Assembly (NCBI GenBank): GCA_016195505.1
Contig: JACPZN010000103.1
Coordinates: 1 to 5,559 of the forward strand
Direction of reading: 5' to 3'
Origin: Nitrospirota bacterium
GTDB taxonomy: Bacteria > Nitrospirota > Nitrospiria > Nitrospirales > Nitrospiraceae
DNA length: 5,559 nucleotides
In this document: one piece after another, positions 1 to 5,280 of the stretch
Layout of the letters: each line of letters begins with the position of its first letter
Numbering within the stretch: position 1 is the first letter of the stretch
The notes under the pieces: model-generated
Told to the model about the DNA's origin: nothing
What the model saw: only the letters and a program-made list of their open reading frames with translations
Databases searched by the model: none
Translations under genes and position numbers: made by a program

Positions 1-404
1 ACGGGCCGATGAAGCTGCACAAGGATCAAGCCCGTGAATTGGAAGAGCGCCGCGCAAAACTCTACTATTTCCCTGCGACGAAGATCTCTTTGGAAGTGGC
101 AGGAATGGATTTGGCGACCAACATGGCGTTGATGGGGTGTATCGGAGCGATCACGGGATTGACGACCGTCGACGCGTTAGAGCAGGCCGTGAAGGATCGG
201 TTCCTTGGAAAAGGGTTCGTTGTATCCGGCGGGACCGCGGCGTTGGACAGTGTCGTCGAGAGAAAGTTCAAGAAGAAGCAGGAGTTAATCGATAAGAATG
301 TGGCCGTCATTCGGGCCGGATGGAATTATGCCGTGGATCACGGATGGGCTGCGCCGAATGTGACACGCTCAGAAGCGCCAGCAGCAGCGGCTGCCACGGC
401 GTAA
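1..404 (+). CDS. porG: 2-oxoacid:ferredoxin oxidoreductase, gamma subunit (5' partial)
   Basis: C-terminal part of the gamma subunit of a pyruvate/2-oxoglutarate:ferredoxin oxidoreductase, a cytoplasmic enzyme. The reading frame is open to the left edge; an ATG lies at position 9, but the family is usually about 190-230 residues and only about 133 codons are visible, so the true start is upstream. The visible part has the typical second half of the domain: FPATKIS, then GMDLATNMALMGCIGAITGL (compare the 'ATEIA...NMVMLGAL.GLTGL' pattern of POR gamma), then a helix-rich tail VERKFKKKQELIDKNVAVIRAGW. The N-terminal glycine-rich segment (GxGGQG type) must lie outside the window. The extreme C-terminus is a low-complexity Ala/Pro tail (APAAAAATA). 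The delta subunit follows after 23 bp, so the two are probably co-transcribed. The family call is fairly firm; choice of substrate (pyruvate or 2-oxoglutarate) is not possible. Confidence 0.82.
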   Translation, partial: GPMKLHKDQARELEERRAKLYYFPATKISLEVAGMDLATNMALMGCIGAITGLTTVDALEQAVKDRFLGKGFVVSGGTAALDSVVERKFKKKQELIDKNVAVIRAGWNYAVDHGWAAPNVTRSEAPAAAAATA

Positions 405-427
405 TTCGCACGAGCAGAAGGAGTCCC

Positions 428-751
428 ATGTATCTTGTCGCCGATATCAGCGTTGAAATCTGTGCCGAAAAGAGCTGTAAGCTGTGCACGCAGTACTGTC
501 CGGAAGCCAACACCATTTTGTACAGCGAAGAAATGGGAAGGGAACAGGGGCACAAGTATGGGACCGCCTATGTCGCAGTGGATCGGTGCAAGGGCTGCGC
601 GCAATGTGTGTGGGTCTGCGACAACATGGCGAAGAACAATGCCATTAAGATGATCATGATCGATCAATTGCCGAAGGCGGCGTTGACGGACAATATCACC
701 TACGGCGAGAAGAGTACCACAGCGGTTCTGGCGAGCCCGGTCGTCGGATAG
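428..751 (+). CDS. porD: 2-oxoacid:ferredoxin oxidoreductase, delta subunit (2x[4Fe-4S] ferredoxin-like)
   Basis: A 107-residue bacterial-ferredoxin-like protein that would carry electrons between the TPP site of the oxidoreductase and external ferredoxin. Two cysteine sets are visible: C12-x4-C17-x2-C20-x3-C24-P and C54-x2-C57-x2-C60-x3-C64. That is eight cysteines in total, enough for two [4Fe-4S] clusters. The first set has four residues between Cys 1 and 2 instead of the usual two. The linker between the two motifs (residues 25-53) is longer than in a minimal ferredoxin, and the C-terminal 35 residues are not part of the cluster fold. The start at ATG 428 is set by the strong Shine-Dalgarno AGAAGGAG at 416-423 with a 4-nt spacer. 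The frame stays open further upstream, but that part only overlaps the gamma gene. It sits between gamma and the CdhB-like subunit, with a 21-bp gap to the latter. Confidence 0.85.
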   Translation: MYLVADISVEICAEKSCKLCTQYCPEANTILYSEEMGREQGHKYGTAYVAVDRCKGCAQCVWVCDNMAKNNAIKMIMIDQLPKAALTDNITYGEKSTTAVLASPVVG

Positions 752-760
752 GCCTTGGAA

Positions 761-766
761 AGGGGA
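761..766 (+). promoter_or_regulatory. Ribosome binding site deciding a GTG start
   Basis: AGGGGA lies 6 nt before GTG 773. The competing TTG at 755 is only 3 nt after the delta stop and has no Shine-Dalgarno at a usable distance. This favours GTG 773 as the start of the CdhB-like subunit. Confidence 0.6.
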
Positions 767-772
767 ACGGGC

Positions 773-1537
773 GTGGGAACAACGCAAGATACGAGAGAGC
801 GGATTATCGTCCCAGGGCCGGCGGGATTCCATCCGCCCTCGGCCGCACAGTTAGGCGTGTCGCTGCCTGATCCAGGGCAGGGGCTCTTTTATGGGTTGCT
901 CGAACCGAATGAAGAAAAAGTCATCGAAGAGATGGCGCGGAAGATGCTCACCAGCCCGAACGCCACGATCTTCCCAGGACCCTTGCTCTTGTGGGCTTGG
1001 AATGATCACGCGGTGGAAAAGGCGAAGGCCACGCTCGAGATCGCCGCGCAGATTCCAGAGGTGATGATCATCCCGATGCCCGATTACCGGCCGAAGTATC
1101 CGAAGATCGACCCGGAAGAAGTGATCAACCCCAACCACCCGAATCTGACGATCTGGGGCAACAAGATCGAAGCCTGTATTTTCATCGGCGTCCATTGCCA
1201 CTATGCGAATTTGACGCTCAAGATGATACGGGCCGGAACGAATTGCTGCACCATGGCGGTCTGTGCGGAACAGGGCCATGAAGACGCGATGTTGACGATC
1301 CGTGACTCCGATACGGCGAAGATCAAGCGGGTGGCGCGAATCTTCAAGCGCGTCCGTGAAGAAATGGGCATTAAATTGCCGGAGAACGGCGAAAACGTGC
1401 GCTTCACCGGCACGCAGTCGAGAGTGCACGGAGGGAAGACCCATACCAATCCCATGACGTTCGCTCCGTCGCCGGATGGCACGAGCGCCGCCGCCATGTT
1501 TGGCCACACTGCAGAGCAGATGAAGCGAGAGGGATAA
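773..1537 (+). CDS. CODH beta/ACS epsilon (CdhB)-like subunit of the five-subunit oxidoreductase
   Basis: A 254-residue soluble protein with no signal peptide or membrane segment. It resembles the CO dehydrogenase beta subunit/acetyl-CoA synthase epsilon subunit family (CdhB), a Rossmann-like DHS-type nucleotide-binding fold. The recognisable core runs from about residue 42 to 195. It includes EEMARKMLTSPNATIFPGPL (54-72), the strand CIFIGVHCHYANLTLKMIRAG (135-155) and the cysteine-rich TNCCTMAVCAEQGHEDAML (156-174). Five cysteines (135, 142, 158, 159, 164) and nearby histidines (141, 143) cluster in the core. Five-subunit 2-oxoacid oxidoreductases of Hydrogenobacter/Nitrospira contain a fifth 'epsilon' (E) subunit of unclear function, and position between delta and alpha in one operon makes this the best candidate; that equation is inferred. 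The N-terminal 40 residues are Pro/Gly-rich. GTG 773 is chosen as start because of AGGGGA at 761-766; TTG 755 would add six residues. Alpha follows after 40 bp. Confidence 0.68.
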   Translation: MGTTQDTRERIIVPGPAGFHPPSAAQLGVSLPDPGQGLFYGLLEPNEEKVIEEMARKMLTSPNATIFPGPLLLWAWNDHAVEKAKATLEIAAQIPEVMIIPMPDYRPKYPKIDPEEVINPNHPNLTIWGNKIEACIFIGVHCHYANLTLKMIRAGTNCCTMAVCAEQGHEDAMLTIRDSDTAKIKRVARIFKRVREEMGIKLPENGENVRFTGTQSRVHGGKTHTNPMTFAPSPDGTSAAAMFGHTAEQMKREG

Positions 1538-1577
1538 GGCTGAGCAACGCAGCTGACCCATACCAAGAGGTGTATCC

Positions 1578-2762
1578 ATGAGCGAAGCCCTGGAAGCCCA
1601 ACAAAAGACCAATCCACAGGGTGACCCGATCACCAGCGTCGCCGTGCCCAAGTCGGACGGGAAGAAAGATCCCCATGGCGAGGCGAAAAGACAGAGAATC
1701 GTGACCGAAGGGTACGTAAAAGAGTACTATCGTGGTGAAGAAGAAGTCGGCGTCATGGCAGCCATTGCAGGCGGCTCCCGAGCCGGTGTCCGCTGCTTCA
1801 CTGCGACCGCCGGTCCCGGCACGCTCAGGGGTCTTGAAGGCATTGTGTCATGGCCCGGGCATCGGCTGCCCATTGTCGCCATGTTTACCTGCCGTGTAGT
1901 AAATGCTCCGTTGGCCATTCAGCCGGACAACATCGAAATCGCCTATCTGATTAACAGCGGCATGGTCGTGTTCCACGCCGAGAACCAACAGGACATGTTC
2001 GACTTCATCATGGCTGGGTTCACGATCAGTGAGAAGAACGACGTAACTCTGCCTGTCGGTGTCTGCTGCGACGGATTCTTTGTCACGCACGCGCGTGGCT
2101 ATGTGCGTATGCAGGATCGAGGGGTCAAGCTGCCGCCGCGCGACGCTTGGCGTGGCGCTGTTCCTGTACTCGATGCGGAGAATCCTCCCGCTCGGTTGTC
2201 GCGCGACGCCCCAGTCCAGAAGTCGAACTTCATGGCTTACAACATCCATGCGGTCTGGCAGCAGGAAGTCTGGGCGGCGGTCGAACGGTCGCGTAAATAC
2301 ATCGATCGCTTTATGGGCGGCCTGCTCACGTCTGAGAATGTGGACGATGCCGAGGCAGTCATTATTGCTTCGGGCAGCGCCGCCGCTCAATCACGTGAAG
2401 CCGTTCGGCTTTGCGCAGAAAAGGGTATTAAGATCGGCTTGATCAAGATCCGCTCGCTGCGCCCGTTTCCCACGAAAGAACTGCGCCAACTGTGCGGAAA
2501 GGCCAAGCTCATCGTTGTTCCGGAGTTTAATTATGTCGGATGGCTGGCCAAAGAAGTCGCCACGGCGATTTACGGCTACTCGAAAGCCAAGATCATCGGC
2601 GGGCCACGCGTCTATGGCGGGCAGTCGATGCCGGTGGAATTGATCGTGGATGAAGTCGAATCCGGGCTTACTGGAAAGAAATCCACGAACGTTGCCATGT
2701 CGTCGATCATGGGTGGTACGGTCAATCAAGACGAAGTGGCCCACTTCATGCGCAGCATCTAA
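1578..2762 (+). CDS. porA: 2-oxoacid:ferredoxin oxidoreductase, alpha subunit, with atypical N-terminus
   Basis: A 394-residue alpha subunit of a pyruvate/2-oxoglutarate:ferredoxin oxidoreductase. Alpha carries the pyrimidine-side TPP domain and a transketolase C-terminal-like domain; beta supplies the diphosphate side. Visible: a charged, Gly/Pro-rich N-terminus (1-50), then RGEEEVGVMAAIAGGSRAGV (52-71) with the acidic residues expected to meet the TPP aminopyrimidine. FTATAGPGTLRGLEGIVSW (74-92), R106 in a loop where family members have a substrate-contacting Arg, and AENQQDMFDF (134-143) follow. The C-terminal domain has VIIASGSAAAQSREAV (261-276) and GLIKIRSLRPFPTKELRQL (287-305). The usual opening segment 'GN.A.A......AYPITP..E' is not present before EEEV. 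Start: ATG 1578 with AAGAGGTG at 1565-1572, 5-nt spacer. It is the last gene of the operon, 15 bp before a strong terminator. Its frame is intact, so the missing segment is either a real feature of this subfamily or an in-frame deletion. Confidence 0.8.
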   Translation: MSEALEAQQKTNPQGDPITSVAVPKSDGKKDPHGEAKRQRIVTEGYVKEYYRGEEEVGVMAAIAGGSRAGVRCFTATAGPGTLRGLEGIVSWPGHRLPIVAMFTCRVVNAPLAIQPDNIEIAYLINSGMVVFHAENQQDMFDFIMAGFTISEKNDVTLPVGVCCDGFFVTHARGYVRMQDRGVKLPPRDAWRGAVPVLDAENPPARLSRDAPVQKSNFMAYNIHAVWQQEVWAAVERSRKYIDRFMGGLLTSENVDDAEAVIIASGSAAAQSREAVRLCAEKGIKIGLIKIRSLRPFPTKELRQLCGKAKLIVVPEFNYVGWLAKEVATAIYGYSKAKIIGGPRVYGGQSMPVELIVDEVESGLTGKKSTNVAMSSIMGGTVNQDEVAHFMRSI

Positions 2763-2777
2763 CGACGCTACGAGGCT

Positions 2778-2821
2778 AAAACAAAGAGCCCGATCCTGAA
2801 AAGGATCGGGCTCTTTGTTTT
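2778..2821. terminator. Rho-independent terminator, probably bidirectional
   Basis: A perfect 17-bp stem (2781-2797 with 2802-2818) closes a GAAA loop at 2798-2801. A flanking AAAA/TTTT extends the pairing to 20 bp (2778-2797 with 2802-2821). A five-T run (2818-2822) follows on the plus strand and an A-run precedes the stem, so it can also stop transcription of the minus-strand gene that ends at 2881. It lies 15 bp after the alpha stop codon and closes the oxidoreductase operon. Confidence 0.93.
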
Positions 2822-2826
2822 TGTCC

Positions 2827-2875
2827 AGCCTTCAGCTGTCAGTCTTCAGCGGCGAAGATCTGAAAGCTGATCGCT
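2827..2875. repeat. Imperfect inverted repeat in the convergent intergenic gap
   Basis: The left arm 2827-2842 and right arm 2860-2875 are 16 nt each and match as inverted repeats at 13 of 16 positions, with a 17-nt loop. The segment is built from short TTCAGC/GCTGA words, typical of degenerate intergenic repeats in large bacterial genomes. It lies directly after the terminator and before the stop of the minus-strand gene. Whether it recurs in the genome cannot be seen here. Confidence 0.5.
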
Positions 2876-2880
2876 AACGG

Positions 2881-3129
2881 CTACCCCTGAAGCTCGTCTT
2901 GTACCATCTCCTCACTGGCCGGCATTCCATGAGCGACATATTTGGCATACGACAAGTAAATCATGGCGCTGTCGCGCATCGCTTTGTAGCCATGGGTCAT
3001 GCGGACAAGCTTATCTGATTCCGGCCCCTCAGAACGTTGAAGCGTCGTCACTTGCTCTTGGAGCATCAGCGTAAACCGTTCCATCGCCTGCTCGACTTCA
3101 CGATAGGACTGTAGAATAGCGTCTGTCAT
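2881..3129 (-). CDS. Small conserved-looking helical protein of unknown function
   Basis: An 82-residue protein with no family that I recognise. It reads as two or three amphipathic helices: residues 1-32 (AILQSYREVEQAMERFTLML), a short polar break (SEGPESDK), and a second helix MTHGYKAMRDSAMIYLSYAKYVAHGM. No cysteines, no signal peptide and no obvious membrane span. The start chosen is ATG 3129, because GGAGGAGGA (3135-3143 on the plus strand, read in reverse) sits 5 nt upstream. An ATG at 3156 would add nine residues but lacks a ribosome site and overlaps the candidate -10 element. The strong Shine-Dalgarno, sensible composition and a clean stop next to a shared terminator argue that it is real. 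It is divergent from the Rsm22-like gene. Function is unknown; a small regulatory or scaffold protein is only a guess. Confidence 0.72.
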   Translation of the reverse strand: MTDAILQSYREVEQAMERFTLMLQEQVTTLQRSEGPESDKLVRMTHGYKAMRDSAMIYLSYAKYVAHGMPASEEMVQDELQG

Positions 3130-3134
3130 GGTTG

Positions 3135-3143
3135 TCCTCCTCC
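3135..3143 (-). promoter_or_regulatory. Strong ribosome binding site deciding the ATG 3129 start
   Basis: On the minus strand this reads GGAGGAGGA, 5 nt before ATG 3129. It lies inside the coding part of the longer alternative (ATG 3156), which makes the shorter form much more likely. Confidence 0.75.
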
Positions 3144-3151
3144 GCCAGACC

Positions 3152-3180
3152 AGCATACACTAGGCCATGGGGCCCTTCAA
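3152..3180 (-). promoter_or_regulatory. Candidate sigma70-type promoter for the small minus-strand gene
   Basis: On the minus strand TTGAAG (plus 3175-3180) and TATGCT (plus 3152-3157) are separated by exactly 17 bp. Each hexamer matches consensus at four of six positions. Transcription would start near 3145, about 15 nt before ATG 3129, leaving room for the Shine-Dalgarno but not for the ATG 3156 alternative. The elements lie across the start region of the divergent gene. Eye-based, moderate support only. Confidence 0.35.
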
Positions 3181-3213
3181 CCAACCCGGAGTCCAAAGAG
3201 ATTCAGCTCTTTT

Positions 3214-3217
3214 GGAG
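3214..3217 (+). promoter_or_regulatory. Ribosome binding site favouring GTG 3224
   Basis: GGAG lies 6 nt before GTG 3224, within GGAGAAG. The alternative ATG 3167 has only AGG at 2 nt distance, which is too close to work. Most of the other genes in the window have a good Shine-Dalgarno, so GTG 3224 is preferred. Confidence 0.45.
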
Positions 3218-3223
3218 AAGACT

Positions 3224-4387
3224 GTGGCGCAGGCGGTGGCCCGAGACCATGGGATCTCCGGCCCGCGCCTGCATAAGGCTATTCGAGAACTTTCTCAACT
3301 CTTTACCCGGGAGAGACACGCGTTGCCGGCGGACTATCTGGAGGTCCCTGGATTCGCCGGCGCCTATCTGTCCTATTTTCTTCCGGTCAATGCCGCCAAG
3401 ATTCAGGTGTTGCTCGACGAATTGCCGATTCAGACGGATCGTGCCGGAAGATCCGAGAACCCCTTTACGGTGCTCGATCTCGGAAGCGGCCCTGGGACTG
3501 CGGCGCTCGCTGTACTCGATTGGATGGTGCAAAGGTTCGGGAAGAATGCGCCGCTCGGACTGTTATCAGCGGATCGGTCAAAAGCGGCGCTCAACGACTC
3601 GGCGCGTCTCTGGGAGAGCTATTGCCGTGAAGCCGGTGCCGGACAAGCTGTGCTGAAAACTCACCGTGGCGATCTCGAAGCACTTCCACGCGGTGGTCTG
3701 GAGAAAGTCATCCAGGCCGGCGCGCCCTACGATCTCATCGTCATCGCCAACTGTTTGAACGAACTCTTTTGCGTCTGGGCCGACCCTGTCTCTCGCCGGG
3801 TCGAACTGGTTGACACACTCCTGCCATTGCTGCAGCCCCATGGCTCGATCATGATTATCGAGCCGGCCTTGCGACCGATTTCCCGCGATCTGCATCGAGT
3901 GCGTGATCAGCTTGTCCTGTCAAAACGCTGCACGGTGTATAGTCCCTGCCTGCACGAGCAGGCCTGTCCCGCCTTGGTACGTGAAGATGATTGGTGCCAT
4001 GAGGAGCGGCCATGGACACCCCCAGCCGCGATTCAGGTGATCGACCGTGAAGTAGGATTCATCAAAGACGCGCTCAAGTTTTCGTATCTGCTGCTGCGCA
4101 AAGATGAGCGGACGATCATCAAACGGCAGCCAGATGTTTATCGTGTTGTGAGCGAGCTGCGGGAATTCAAGGGTGAGAAACGGGCCTGGCTCTGTAATGA
4201 ACTGGGCCGGCCTGAAGTGGGGCGGCAGGACCGGCTACGGTCTGAATCGAATGCCGCATTCGATGGCTGGCACAGGGGAGCGATCGTGCAGATCGAGCGG
4301 ATCGTCCGCAAGGAACGCGACGGGAAAGTCTCGCCAGTTGGAAGGATTGAGAGTGATGCGGCTGTGGAGATCGTTCGTCCCGTCTGA
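3224..4387 (+). CDS. Rsm22/METTL17-family methyltransferase-like protein
   Basis: A 387-residue soluble protein of the ribosomal small-subunit Rsm22 family (class I SAM-dependent methyltransferase fold). The mitochondrial members (Rsm22, METTL17) act in small ribosomal subunit assembly; the bacterial role is not settled. Visible, counted from GTG 3224: an N-terminal helical part with LPADYLEVPGFAGAYLSYFL (34-53); SAM motif I VLDLGSGPGT (83-92); acidic LSADRS (114-119); YDLIVIANCLNEL (169-181); GSIMIIEPAL (207-216). Then comes the family signature with four cysteines (236, 242, 248, 258) in YSPCLHEQACP and DWCH, followed by KFSYLLLRK (285-293). The C-terminal region includes LCNELGRPEVGRQDR and an RGAIVQI strand. 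In METTL17 cysteines in this area bind an Fe-S cluster; the same is inferred here. ATG 3167 (406 residues) is the alternative start. The gene is divergent from the small helical gene, with no clear terminator after it. Confidence 0.8.
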   Translation: MAQAVARDHGISGPRLHKAIRELSQLFTRERHALPADYLEVPGFAGAYLSYFLPVNAAKIQVLLDELPIQTDRAGRSENPFTVLDLGSGPGTAALAVLDWMVQRFGKNAPLGLLSADRSKAALNDSARLWESYCREAGAGQAVLKTHRGDLEALPRGGLEKVIQAGAPYDLIVIANCLNELFCVWADPVSRRVELVDTLLPLLQPHGSIMIIEPALRPISRDLHRVRDQLVLSKRCTVYSPCLHEQACPALVREDDWCHEERPWTPPAAIQVIDREVGFIKDALKFSYLLLRKDERTIIKRQPDVYRVVSELREFKGEKRAWLCNELGRPEVGRQDRLRSESNAAFDGWHRGAIVQIERIVRKERDGKVSPVGRIESDAAVEIVRPV

Positions 4388-4612
4388 ACTTCGCCAATCA
4401 GGACAAAGGAAGCGTGCGTCCTCTCGCTTCAGCGCCTCCCGCGGAACCCCTTCCACGGCGCTCCGAAGCGGAAGCCTTCTGGAATTCTTTCAGCCGTGAT
4501 CTGACGATCACTGTGCCTCAGTCAGTTCCAGCCTTCCTTCTTCAGACGCTGGGCGGGACCCGCCGCTTCGGCGCAAGTCGCTCGATGCCGCACCCTTCTT
4601 TATAGAGTATGG
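4388..4612. other. Gene-free stretch after the Rsm22-like gene
   Basis: No convincing coding region, RNA gene or T-rich terminator is seen. Short open frames here give composition-driven Pro/Arg/Ser-rich peptides without a ribosome site. Two small GC-rich hairpins compete for the same bases: GGCGG 4552-4556 with CCGCC 4560-4564, and CGCCG 4561-4565 with CGGCG 4569-4573. Either may be chance in GC-rich DNA. The stretch joins the core-like left part to the lower-GC gene on the right. Confidence 0.5.
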
Positions 4613-4647
4613 AACCGGGACCGGTCGCTCATAGACCGGTCCCGGTT
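4613..4647. repeat. Perfect 14-bp stem-loop with two copies of the palindrome GACCGGTC
   Basis: The left arm 4613-4626 and right arm 4634-4647 are exact inverted copies around a 7-nt loop (4627-4633). Each arm contains the 8-bp palindrome GACCGGTC (4619-4626 and 4634-4641), 15 bp apart centre to centre. There is no T-run on either side, so it is not a classical intrinsic terminator. It could be a terminator-like RNA structure for the Rsm22-like gene, or a paired protein-binding site upstream of the HTH gene. Confidence 0.75.
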
Positions 4648-4702
4648 CTCGGAATTGAAGCCATAATATGGCTAGGGTTCTGGATCCGTGCAGGGGGAAG
4701 CA

Positions 4703-4731
4703 TTGACAAGTACCTAAGCACGCGCAAGAAT
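4703..4731 (+). promoter_or_regulatory. Candidate sigma70-type promoter for the HTH/GIY-YIG gene
   Basis: A perfect consensus TTGACA (4703-4708) is followed after 17 bp by AAGAAT (4726-4731), four of six matches to TATAAT. The predicted start of transcription is near 4738, about 24 nt before ATG 4762, with GGAG at 4749-4752 between them. This supports ATG 4762 rather than the in-frame ATG 4609, which lies upstream of the promoter and next to the stem-loop. Confidence 0.5.
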
Positions 4732-4761
4732 CCTTCCGAGTTTGCACCGGAGCTAGCGCTA

Positions 4762-5280
4762 ATGGAAATGGTTTCGATTAAAGCGGTTGCCACTGAGCTT
4801 GGGGTCAACAAAGACTACGCTTTGCGCCTCACAAAGAAACGCGCTACACAACTCGACGTCAAGCTTCACGATGGAAAACGCAATACGCTGTCTCTGTCGA
4901 GAGAGGATGCAGACCGCCTGATAAACAGCTACAGACCTCGCGCCTCGACTGCTACAGCTACCAATGATGTTGGGAGATTCACTGGCTTTGGGTATTTCTA
5001 CATCATTCAGCTGCACCCGGAAGACCTCCCTAACCGCCTTAAGAAGGGTTACACAGACAACCGCGATGTGCGGCAATCAGACCATCGAACAAACGCTCCG
5101 ACATTGAAGCTCCTGAAATCATGGCCTTGTAAGCGAACATGGGAAGAAGCGGCCAAGGCAAGTATAACGAGAGAAGGTTGTCGGCGCTTTGGTGGGGAGA
5201 GGTCGGAAGTTTTTGACGGCGATATCGAAGGATTTATTCAGCGGGCTGAGGCGTTCTTCGACCTAATGCCGACTCGGTAG
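4762..5280 (+). CDS. HTH domain plus GIY-YIG-like (MUG113/T5orf172-type) protein
   Basis: A 172-residue protein with two parts. Residues 4-56 look like a small helix-turn-helix DNA-binding domain: SIKAVATELGVNKDYALRLT, then a wing-like stretch LDVKLHDGKRNTLSLSREDADRLI. After a Ser/Thr/Ala-rich linker (60-72) comes GYFYIIQL (77-84), KKGYTDN (94-100), R104, DHRTNAPTLKLLKSWP (107-122), WEEAAKASITREGCRRF (127-143) and SEVFDGD (148-154). This matches the layout of GIY-YIG-type domains (GIY strand, K-x-G-x-T strand, conserved Arg, late Glu). The second strand reads KKG where KIG is usual. The likely role is sequence-guided DNA binding or cleavage, as in phage-related and accessory genes, but activity is inferred. 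Start ATG 4762 is set by GGAG at 4749-4752 and the promoter at 4703-4731; the frame is open back to 4609. GC is about 50% against about 60% in the left genes, which suggests acquisition. Confidence 0.7.
   Translation: MEMVSIKAVATELGVNKDYALRLTKKRATQLDVKLHDGKRNTLSLSREDADRLINSYRPRASTATATNDVGRFTGFGYFYIIQLHPEDLPNRLKKGYTDNRDVRQSDHRTNAPTLKLLKSWPCKRTWEEAAKASITREGCRRFGGERSEVFDGDIEGFIQRAEAFFDLMPTR

Noticed and set aside
338..832. 164-codon open frame on the minus strand across the delta subunit
   Set aside because: Arg/His-rich shadow of the ferredoxin-like gene; no ribosome site, and the plus-strand frame has clear Fe-S motifs.
851..1651. 266-codon open frame on the minus strand across the CdhB-like gene
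   Set aside because: Mirror of high-GC codon usage; no recognisable domain, and it overlaps two well-supported plus-strand genes.
1848..2390. 180-codon open frame on the minus strand inside the alpha gene
   Set aside because: Composition-driven shadow; fully inside a gene with conserved domains on the other strand.
2823..2880. Possible CRISPR or small RNA in the convergent gap
   Set aside because: Only one degenerate inverted repeat, no regular spacers and no promoter.
4414..4605. 63-codon plus-strand open frame after the Rsm22-like gene
   Set aside because: Pro/Arg/Ser-rich reading with no ribosome site and no recognisable motif.
4609..4761. N-terminal 51-codon extension of the HTH/GIY-YIG gene from ATG 4609
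   Set aside because: It starts beside the stem-loop, precedes the candidate promoter, has no ribosome site and reads as low-information sequence; ATG 4762 has GGAG and a promoter at good distance.
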